Of a DNA stretch of 17,803 bases, positions 12,526-17,803 are shown piece by piece (within the stretch, counting starts at the first letter, position 1; each line of letters opens with the position of its first letter). This DNA is from Actinomycetota bacterium (lineage in GTDB: Bacteria > Actinomycetota > Thermoleophilia > UBA2241). The notes beneath the pieces are model-generated. The model was not told the origin of the DNA and did no database searches. It saw only the letters and a list, made by a program, of their open reading frames with translations. The position numbers and the translations under genes were made by a program. The stretch covers positions 1 through 17,803 of the forward strand of contig JAAYBE010000094.1 in assembly GCA_012719015.1 (NCBI GenBank). Reading direction: 5' to 3'.

Positions 12526-14982
12526 TCAGCGACGCTGCAGGCGCAGCCCGTTCCCCGTCACGAGGAGGGAGGTCCCCATGTCGGCGAAGACGGCCAGCCA
12601 GAGGCTGATCAGCCCGAGCGGCGCGAGGACGAGGAACACCGCCTTCACGACGATCGAGAAGACGATGTTCTGCCAGATGACACGATTGGCGCGGCGGGCG
12701 AGGCGGACCGTCTCCGGCACCGCCTCGAGGTCGTCGCCCATCAGGGCGATGTCGGCGGTCTCGAGGGCGGCGTCCGTGCCGGCGGCGCCCATGGCGATGC
12801 CGAGAGACGCCGCCGCCAGTGCGGGCGCGTCGTTGACGCCGTCGCCGACCATCGCGACCGCCCCGACGCGGTCGCGCAGCTCGACGACGGCGTCGACCTT
12901 CTCGGCCGGCAGGAGGCCGGCGCGCACGTCGGTGATGCCGACCTGACCGGCGACCGCAGCCGCCGTCTCCGGGTTGTCGCCGGTGAGCAGGGCGAGGTGG
13001 GAGACGCCCAGCGCGCGCAGCTCCGTCAGCGCCTCACGGGCCCCGGGGCGGAGCGGGTCGCTCACGGCGATCACGCCCAGCGCGCCGTCCTCTCCGCCGG
13101 CCACGACGGTCGTCTTCCCTTCGCGCTCGAGGCGCTCCACCACAGCGGTCAGCTCGGGGTCGTCAGCGTGCCGGCCGAGGAGCTGCGGCCGGCCCACGAA
13201 GTGCAGCCGGCCGTCGATCTCGGCCCGTACGCCACGTCCCGGGACGGCGCGGAACCGTGTCACGTCGGGCTGCGTCGCCGTTTCTTCACCGGGACCGCGG
13301 ACGCCCATCTCATCCGCGTGCCGGCTGATGGCACGTGCCAGCGGGTGCTCACTGTAGCGCTCGAGCGCCGCCGCCACCGTCAGCAGGCGCTCCTCGGAGG
13401 TTTCCCCCAGCGCCACGACGTCGGTGACCCGCGGCCTGCCCTCCGTCAGGGTGCCGGTCTTGTCGAACGCGACGGCCTCCAGCCCCGCCATCTGCTCAAG
13501 GTACGCCCCACCCTTGATCAGCACGCCGTTCTTCGTCGCGCGGGAGAGCGCGGCGAGGATGCTGACCGGGGTCGAGATGACGAGCGAACAGGGACAGCTG
13601 ATGATGAGCAAGGCGAGCCCGCGGTAGAACCAGACGCCGAAAGAGGCGCCGAGGAGCGGCGGCAGGAAGGCGACCGCCGCGGCGAGGCTCACCACGACCG
13701 GGGTGTACCGGCTCGCGAAGCGGTCGACGATGCTCTCGGCGGGCGCGCGCTGCGCTTGCGCCTCCTCGACCATGTGGACGATCTTGGCGATCGTCGTATC
13801 CGAGGCGGCGGCGGTGGCGCGCACGCGCAGCGTGCCGCCCTCGACGATCGAGCCGGCGAACACGTGGTCGCCGGGCCCCTTGGCCACGGGCGTGGACTCC
13901 CCAGTCACCGGCGCCTGGTCGGCGGCGGCCGTGCCGTCGACCACCACGCCGTCGACCGGAGCGCGCTCGCCGGGACGGATCACGGCGACGTCCCCCGGGA
14001 CGAGGGCGGCGATGTCGACCACGGTCTCCTCGAGCTTCCCGTCGCCGGGGCACGGACGCAGCACGGTCGCCGTCGGTGGAGCGAGTGTCATGAGTGCGCC
14101 GACGGCGCGCCGTGTGCGCTCGAGAGTGGCGGCCTGCAGCACGTTGCCGAGACTGAAGAGGAAGGCGACGAGCGCTGCCTCGGCCCACTGGCCGATGGCT
14201 GCCGCTCCGATCATGGCCAGCGTCATGAGGACGTTCATGTCGACCTGGCGGCTACGCAGGCTGAAGAGGGCCGCACGGACCACGTGGACGGCGCCGCTGA
14301 CGGCGGCGGCGGCGAACAGCCAGGGGGCCGCCGCGGGGAGTGCGAAGCTCGCGCCGAAGCCGGCTGCGGTGAAGACTCCGGAGACGATCGTGGCGACGGC
14401 GCGGGGCTCCGAGAGCCAGAACCCGCGTCCCGCCCGCGCTCCCGCCGCACTCGCGCGTGGTCCCTGCTCCGTGCGCCGCTCGACCGTGTCGTAGCCGAGG
14501 CGGCGAACGGCGCGGTACACGTCGGGCAGCGCCGTCACCCGCGGGTCGATCGCGATGGCCAGGGTCGCGGCCCCGAAGTTGACGTCGGCGCTGCGCACGC
14601 CCTGCTCGCGGCGCAGAGCCCCCTGCAGCTTCACGGCGCAGTCGGCGCAGTCCATGCCGGTCACGTGCAGGACGCGTCGCTCCTCGCCGTCCTCGCCCGG
14701 GAGCGGCCGGTGGAGGTCGAGTGGTCCGTGCTCATGCACGGCGACCGGGCAGTGATCCTCGCAGTGCGCCTGGGCGCCGGCGCGACGGGCGAAGGTCTCG
14801 ACGTCGGTGCCGGTCAGCGCCGTCTCGTCGAAGCTCACGTCGATGAGCCCGCGGGCGACATCCGCACGGGTGTCGTGGATCCCGTCGAGGCGGAGCAGCT
14901 CGCGGCCGACTTCGTGCACACAGCCGCCGCACTCGGCGGCGCGGGGCAGGAGCAGCGACAGCTCGATCGTCCTGACGCTCAT
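12526..14982 (-). CDS. Zn(II)/Cd(II)/Pb(II)-type P1B ATPase exporter
   Basis: The 818-residue protein should pump divalent soft metals out of the cytoplasm using ATP. From the N-terminus: a divergent metal-binding domain with CGGC (18-21), a Cys/His linker (HCEDHC at 73-78, HEH at 83-85) and a classical HMA domain with GMDCADC (109-115). Membrane helices follow, then the actuator TGES (360-363), the ion-site motif CPC (463-465), the phosphorylation site DKTGT (Asp507), SEHP (544-547), TGDN (667-670) and GDGVND (713-718). Lys780 and Asp801 in the last helices match the P1B-2 (ZntA/CadA) signature and argue against a copper pump. The start is the ATG at 14980-14982, which overlaps the repressor stop as ATGA behind a GGGGAGG site; the longer open frame upstream is not needed. 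The glutaredoxin gene begins 10 nt after it. Confidence 0.95.
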   Translation of the reverse strand: MSVRTIELSLLLPRAAECGGCVHEVGRELLRLDGIHDTRADVARGLIDVSFDETALTGTDVETFARRAGAQAHCEDHCPVAVHEHGPLDLHRPLPGEDGEERRVLHVTGMDCADCAVKLQGALRREQGVRSADVNFGAATLAIAIDPRVTALPDVYRAVRRLGYDTVERRTEQGPRASAAGARAGRGFWLSEPRAVATIVSGVFTAAGFGASFALPAAAPWLFAAAAVSGAVHVVRAALFSLRSRQVDMNVLMTLAMIGAAAIGQWAEAALVAFLFSLGNVLQAATLERTRRAVGALMTLAPPTATVLRPCPGDGKLEETVVDIAALVPGDVAVIRPGERAPVDGVVVDGTAAADQAPVTGESTPVAKGPGDHVFAGSIVEGGTLRVRATAAASDTTIAKIVHMVEEAQAQRAPAESIVDRFASRYTPVVVSLAAAVAFLPPLLGASFGVWFYRGLALLIISCPCSLVISTPVSILAALSRATKNGVLIKGGAYLEQMAGLEAVAFDKTGTLTEGRPRVTDVVALGETSEERLLTVAAALERYSEHPLARAISRHADEMGVRGPGEETATQPDVTRFRAVPGRGVRAEIDGRLHFVGRPQLLGRHADDPELTAVVERLEREGKTTVVAGGEDGALGVIAVSDPLRPGAREALTELRALGVSHLALLTGDNPETAAAVAGQVGITDVRAGLLPAEKVDAVVELRDRVGAVAMVGDGVNDAPALAAASLGIAMGAAGTDAALETADIALMGDDLEAVPETVRLARRANRVIWQNIVFSIVVKAVFLVLAPLGLISLWLAVFADMGTSLLVTGNGLRLQRR

Positions 14983-15425
14983 GCCCGCCCTCCCCGGGAT
15001 CGTCCTTCTCCGTGCTGCACGTGTTCGCGGGTGATCTCCAGCAGGACGCGGACGTGGGCGTCGTCGGGGGAGTAGAAGACCATCTTGCCGGCGCGTCGCG
15101 CGCGGACGAGACCGTGGGCACGCAGGACGCGCAGGTGATGGCTCACGTTGCTTTCGCTCATCCCCACGGTCGCGGCGAGATCGCAGACGCAGAGCTCGCC
15201 CGCCTCGATGATCGCCGCCATCAGACGACAACGGCTCTGGTCGGCCAGCACTTTGAACAGCGCGGCCATCCGGCCCGCGACGTCGAGCGGGACCAGCCGC
15301 GCCCGCACCGCGACCACGCGCGCAGGGTCGACGGCGTGCACGTCACAGTGCCCGAGGGCGCCCTCCCCACGGCGGCCGCAGACGATCGCATCCCGCGGCG
15401 GCGCCTGTCGTACGCGGCCCGACAT
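14979..15425 (-). CDS. ArsR/SmtB-family metal-sensing repressor, CadC-like
   Basis: This 148-residue winged-helix repressor should bind the dyad at 15440-15463 and release it on metal binding. The DNA-recognition helix is in VGMSESNVSHHLRVLRAHGLV (87-107; key residues S90, S92, S95, H96, H97). Two metal sites are visible. The first is an alpha3N-type site, with Cys79 and Cys81 in ELCVCDLA plus N-terminal Cys16 and Cys27. The second is an alpha5-type site, Asp122, His124, His135 and His138, with the spacing I recall for SmtB (D-x-H, then 11, then 3), where the last ligand is His in place of Glu. Having both resembles S. aureus CadC (Cd/Pb/Zn). The start is the ATG at 15423-15425 behind AGGAGG. 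The stop overlaps the ATPase start by 4 nt (ATGA), so it is autoregulated with its target. Confidence 0.93.
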   Translation of the reverse strand: MSGRVRQAPPRDAIVCGRRGEGALGHCDVHAVDPARVVAVRARLVPLDVAGRMAALFKVLADQSRCRLMAAIIEAGELCVCDLAATVGMSESNVSHHLRVLRAHGLVRARRAGKMVFYSPDDAHVRVLLEITREHVQHGEGRSRGGRA

Positions 15426-15439
15426 CGCGGTCAGTCCTC

Positions 15440-15463
15440 CTGAACATATGAATACATGTTCAG
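15440..15463. promoter_or_regulatory. CadC/SmtB-type operator of the metal-export operon
   Basis: CTGAACAT (15440-15447) and ATGTTCAG (15456-15463) are perfect 8-bp inverted arms around an 8-nt spacer, making a 24-bp dyad in an otherwise GC-rich region. TGAACA...TGTTCA half-sites are typical of SmtB/CadC-family operators. It spans the predicted transcription start and touches the ribosome site of the repressor gene. Confidence 0.85.
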
Positions 15464-15469
15464 ATGATA
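15464..15469 (-). promoter_or_regulatory. -10 box of the metal-export operon promoter
   Basis: TATCAT on the minus strand (5 of 6 matches to TATAAT) lies one base from the operator dyad, so the transcription start would fall inside the operator. I see no good -35 box at 16-18 nt. The 78-nt gap between the repressor start and the TerC stop holds only these elements. Confidence 0.5.
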
Positions 15470-15503
15470 CCCACGGCGACTCGCCTGCACGCGTTCTCGG
15501 GTG

Positions 15504-16550
15504 TCAGACGATCTCGCGACCGGCCGTCTCGGGGTCCTGCCGCGATCCGCCCACCACGGCAGGCGTCTCCTCCGCTTCTCCCGTGGCCAGGTCCTCACGA
15601 CCGGCAGCTTCCCGCGCCTCCGCGTCCGGTCCGGCCCCGCGCGTCAGCAGCAGTGACACGATCACGGCCGCGCCGACCGCGACGACGATCACTCCCAGCG
15701 AGACGAGGATCGGGATGTGCACCCAGTGGCTGATCAGCATCTTGACGCCGACGAACGCGAGCACGACGGCGAGTCCCCAGCTGAGGTACTCGAACCGCTG
15801 CAGGCTGCCGGCCAGGGCGAAGTACAGCGAACGCAGCCCGAGGATCGCGGCGATGTTGCTCGTGAAGACGACGAAGGTGATGTTCGAGATCGCCAGCACC
15901 GCCGGCACGGAGTCGACAGCGAACACGATATCCGCCGACTCGACCGCGACCAGGGCGATCGCCAGGGGCGTGATGAAGACCTTGCCGGCGCGGCGGACGT
16001 GGAAGTTGTGGCCGCGGTAGTCGGCGGCGACGGGGAAGAGCCGTCGCGCGAAGCGGACCATGGGGTTCTTCTCGGGATCGACGTGCACGCCGTGGGAGCG
16101 CACCAGCCGGTAGGCGGTGTACACGAGCAACGCCCCGAAGAAGTAGACGATCCACTCGAAACGGGTGATGAGGCCGACCCCGGCGACGATGAAGCCGCCG
16201 CGCATCACGATCGCCCCCAGGATGCCCCAGAAGAGTACCTTGCGCTGGTGGTTGAGCGCGATGCCGAGCGAGCCGAAGACGAGCAGGAAGACGAAGAGGT
16301 TGTCGATGCTGAGGGACTCCTCGATGAGGTAGCCGGCGAGGTACTGCTGCGCCGCCTCGCCTCCGTACCACAGGTAGACGAGCCCCGAGAAACCCAAGCC
16401 CAGGGAGACCCAGACGGCGCTCCAGGCGTAGGCCGTGCGCGTGCTCACCACCCCGTCCTTGCGTCCGACGAACCCAAGATCGACGGCGAGGGCGGCCGCC
16501 ACCACCGAGAAGAAGACGATCCAGTGCAGTGCCTCGCTCTCGCCGGTCAC
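15504..16550 (-). CDS. TerC/Alx-family membrane protein, probable Mn(II) exporter
   Basis: The 348-residue integral membrane protein has the TerC/Alx layout: about eight to nine helices, with the hallmark acidic segments EESLSIDNLFVF (77-88) and VESADIVFAVDSVPAV (203-218) and the DxxxHNF-type cytoplasmic loop YRGHNFHVRRAGK (178-190). Alx and related TerC proteins are linked to manganese export or metal loading at the membrane, and the riboswitch upstream supports a manganese role here. The start is GTG 16550, 6 nt after GAGGAG; the frame stays open to 16670, but those residues come from the riboswitch. The C-terminal 45 residues are a hydrophilic, acidic cytoplasmic tail. The gene sits between the sigma factor gene and the Cd/Zn operon, in its own transcription unit. 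Confidence 0.92.
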   Translation of the reverse strand: MTGESEALHWIVFFSVVAAALAVDLGFVGRKDGVVSTRTAYAWSAVWVSLGLGFSGLVYLWYGGEAAQQYLAGYLIEESLSIDNLFVFLLVFGSLGIALNHQRKVLFWGILGAIVMRGGFIVAGVGLITRFEWIVYFFGALLVYTAYRLVRSHGVHVDPEKNPMVRFARRLFPVAADYRGHNFHVRRAGKVFITPLAIALVAVESADIVFAVDSVPAVLAISNITFVVFTSNIAAILGLRSLYFALAGSLQRFEYLSWGLAVVLAFVGVKMLISHWVHIPILVSLGVIVVAVGAAVIVSLLLTRGAGPDAEAREAAGREDLATGEAEETPAVVGGSRQDPETAGREIV

Positions 16551-16586
16551 ACGCCGCTCCTCACGTCGTCTGTCTCGCCGGCAAGC

Positions 16587-16622
16587 AAAAAGACCTCCGG
16601 CACGCCCAGTGCCGAAGGTCTT
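16587..16622 (-). terminator. Riboswitch-controlled intrinsic terminator before terC
   Basis: On the minus strand the arms 16622-16609 and 16603-16590 pair over 14 bp with one G-U wobble around the loop TGGGC, and five consecutive U residues run out of the stem (16591-16587). The 5' arm contains CCUUCGG, which is also the 3' strand of the aptamer P1 helix, so the two structures exclude each other. Confidence 0.92.
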
Positions 16623-16711
16623 GCCGTTCGCCGGCGTGGCCGGGGCCCGCGGGCCCGTGATGACGACCACGCCACTCGCCCTCGGCGGACGAGCCGGCTA
16701 CTCCCCAACGG
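16611..16711 (-). ncRNA. yybP-ykoY manganese riboswitch aptamer
   Basis: The leader of the terC gene carries the conserved signature of the yybP-ykoY family: UUGGGGAGUAGCC (16708-16696) near the 5' end, the loop sequence UCGUCA (16666-16661), and GGCAAGACC (16626-16618) at the 3' end. Helix GGCGUGG/CCACGCC (16673-16667 with 16639-16633) frames an internal loop with UCGUCA on one side and CGG on the other, topped by a GGGCCC hairpin, as I recall for the L. lactis aptamer. P1 pairs CCGUUGG (16711-16705) with CCUUCGG (16618-16612), with two U-U mismatches. Mn(II) would dock the two conserved loops, hold P1, free the terminator arm's partner and turn terC on. Confidence 0.93.
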
Positions 16712-16717
16712 GCCACG

Positions 16718-16746
16718 AGACTACTTCCCGCCGGCCCCGCGGTCAA
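16718..16746 (-). promoter_or_regulatory. Promoter of the terC riboswitch transcript
   Basis: On the minus strand TTGACC (16741-16746, 5 of 6 matches to the -35 consensus) is followed after exactly 17 nt by TAGTCT (16718-16723, 3 of 6, keeping T1, A2 and T6). The predicted start at about 16711 coincides with the first base of the aptamer P1 helix, which supports both calls. Confidence 0.65.
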
Positions 16747-16748
16747 AC

Positions 16749-16771
16749 CGCGAGGCGGCGCGCCCCTCGCG
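16749..16771 (-). terminator. Terminator of the sigma factor gene
   Basis: CGCGAGG and CCTCGCG (16771-16765 with 16755-16749 on the minus strand) pair perfectly over 7 bp around a 9-nt, itself palindromic, GC loop. GTTTG follows, a weak U-run. The hairpin abuts the terC -35 box and lies 38 nt past the sigma factor stop. Confidence 0.5.
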
Positions 16772-16808
16772 TCCCCGCCGGCGCCGGCGTCCTCCCGATC
16801 CGATCCGG

Positions 16809-17803
16809 TCAGTGTCCGTCGTCGCCGTCGCGGTGGTCTCCGTCGTGCGACCCGGAGGCGCGTGAGCCGGCCTTGCCGGGGCTCGGAGCGGTGTGGTGGC
16901 CGGAGTCCCGGGGCTTCGTGTGTCGAGGCTCCGCGTCGTGGGCGGCGGCGGCAGAGCGACCGGTGTGGTCCCGGTGCGTCTCCGGGCTCGAATGACGTCC
17001 GGACTCACGGGGATGATCGCCCTTCTCCCCCGCGTGCCCGTCGCCCGCGTGCGCCGCGATCGCGTGGCGGTGCCGGCTCCAGTCGCCGGTCCTCGCATCT
17101 CCTGCGTGGCGCCCGGACGAGGCATGGTGGGTGAGAGCCGCACGATCCGAGGAACCGGCCGGAGCGTGATGCGCGTCTCCGGCCAGCTTGATCGCGGCGG
17201 TGCCGCCGCCGGCCGCCAGTGCGGCTCCGGCGGCGACCACCGCCGCCTTGGTCGTGGCCGCAGCGCCGATCTTGGCGAGGAGGCCGCCGGCCGGGGCCGC
17301 TGCGGCTGCTCCGCCCCCTGTGGCTGCCGCCAGCGGCCCGGCGGAGATGGGCGCCGGGTGTCCCGCCGCCGACGGGTCGAGCACGGACGGCGGACCCGCC
17401 GGCAGCGGGAGCGGCAGCGCCTGCAGCGTGGCCGGCACGGGGAGCGCCGGCAGGGCCAGGACGAGGCTGGCCGGCACGACGGCGTCCTCGCCGGCCAGGG
17501 CGACGAACGCCCGCCGGAAGGCCGCCCGCGCCCTGTGGACGAGTACGTCCGCGGCGGGGCGCGACACCTCCAGCACCTCCGCCAGTTCGCGGGTCTCCAG
17601 TCCCTGCAGGTCTTTCAGGACGAGCGTCGCCCGGTAACGTTCGTTGACGTTCGCCAGGCTGGCCTCTATGAGGCTCGCGGTGCGGGCGCGCTCGAAGGGG
17701 TCGTCCACCGCGGCGACCTGATCGGCTTCGGCGGGCTCCGTCGTGCGCCGGCTGCGCAGCCGGTTGAGACAGGCGTTGGTCGCCACCCGGAAGAGCCAGG
17801 GCC
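16809..17803 (-). CDS. ECF-type sigma factor with C-terminal membrane segment and His-rich tail (5' end missing)
   Basis: The gene runs off the right edge, so the sigma-2 domain is mostly missing; the visible start, PWLFRVATNACLNRLRSRR (to about 17745), is its end. Region 4 follows: an FERARTASLIEASLANVNERYRATLVLKD stretch (17696-17610; key R and L positions) and the helix-turn-helix LETRELAEVLEVSRPAADVL (17597-17538) with RARAAFRRAF. Beyond this lies an unusual extension of about 230 residues: a Pro/Leu/Ala linker, an Ala-rich hydrophobic segment of about 19 residues (TTKAAVVAAGAALAAGGGTA, 17253-17194) that may span the membrane, and a tail of about 120 residues with roughly 20 His plus many Asp, Ser and Arg, ending DGDDGH. 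If the segment is a helix, the sigma factor is membrane-tethered with its tail outside. Any in-frame start visible here is internal. Targets are unknown. Confidence 0.85.
   Translation of the reverse strand, partial: PWLFRVATNACLNRLRSRRTTEPAEADQVAAVDDPFERARTASLIEASLANVNERYRATLVLKDLQGLETRELAEVLEVSRPAADVLVHRARAAFRRAFVALAGEDAVVPASLVLALPALPVPATLQALPLPLPAGPPSVLDPSAAGHPAPISAGPLAAATGGGAAAAAPAGGLLAKIGAAATTKAAVVAAGAALAAGGGTAAIKLAGDAHHAPAGSSDRAALTHHASSGRHAGDARTGDWSRHRHAIAAHAGDGHAGEKGDHPRESGRHSSPETHRDHTGRSAAAAHDAEPRHTKPRDSGHHTAPSPGKAGSRASGSHDGDHRDGDDGH

Noticed and set aside
12514..15075. Long plus-strand open frame opposite the P-type ATPase
   Set aside because: The minus strand carries all P1B ATPase motifs; the plus-strand product has none and is compositionally biased.
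14983..15231. Longer start for the P-type ATPase upstream of 14982
   Set aside because: This stretch overlaps the ArsR repressor gene in another frame and reads as Arg/Pro-rich noise. The ATG at 14982 has a ribosome site and an ATGA junction.
16551..16670. N-terminal extension of the TerC protein to an upstream start at 16670
   Set aside because: The extension would translate the riboswitch and its terminator. GTG 16550 has a well-spaced GAGGAG site and begins right before the first membrane helix.
1..17803. CRISPR arrays, tRNA or rRNA genes, insertion sequences, attachment sites
   Set aside because: I looked for regularly spaced repeats, cloverleaf sequences, transposase motifs and flanking terminal repeats and saw none. 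All gaps are short and accounted for by promoters, hairpins or leaders.

Overview
The window is a stretch of very GC-rich bacterial DNA (roughly 70% by eye, with strongly G/C-biased third codon positions). No ribosomal or taxonomic marker is present. The ECF-type sigma factor with an Ala-rich C-terminal membrane segment, the DUF2207 protein and the -10-like hexamers just upstream of SD-less starts suggest an actinobacterial relative, possibly a Thermoleophilia-type or anaerobic actinobacterium. A formate dehydrogenase and two rubrerythrins suggest an anaerobic or microaerobic way of life. The lineage call is inference.

Left part (1-6128, all minus strand): a secreted protein resembling the sulfite-oxidase-type molybdopterin-binding fold (85-732), with its own promoter and a dyad over the -10; a 1413-residue formate dehydrogenase (1079-5320); and an SGNH hydrolase (5535-6128). 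The formate dehydrogenase reads through an in-frame UGA at 2738-2740. That codon lies exactly where the family has catalytic Cys or selenocysteine, and a SECIS-like hairpin follows it, so the gene encodes a selenoprotein and is not broken. One chain joins a NuoG-like [2Fe-2S] domain, a GltD-like FAD/NAD(P)H domain, ferredoxin-type clusters and the molybdenum/tungsten catalytic part.

Middle part (6235-12266, all plus strand): a SAM methyltransferase, a DUF2207 membrane protein, an unrecognised 142-residue protein, two translationally coupled rubrerythrins ending in a strong terminator, a peroxiredoxin-like protein without the peroxidatic cysteine, a small ABM-like protein and a single-domain rhodanese. 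The second half reads as an oxidative-stress and sulfur-redox neighbourhood.

Right part (12303-17803, all minus strand): a metal-homeostasis block. A CadC/SmtB-type ArsR repressor, a Zn/Cd/Pb P-type ATPase and a glutaredoxin-like protein form a tight operon (4-nt overlap, then a 10-nt gap) behind a perfect 24-bp dyad operator. Upstream lies a TerC/Alx-family membrane protein, preceded by a clear yybP-ykoY manganese riboswitch with an intrinsic terminator that shares a strand with the aptamer P1 helix. The right edge cuts an ECF sigma factor with a membrane segment and a His/Asp-rich tail.

The items most worth following up are the UGA-containing fused formate dehydrogenase with its SECIS, the Mn riboswitch-terC unit, the dual-site metal sensor operon, the cysteine-less peroxiredoxin-like protein and the sigma factor with a possible metal-binding tail.
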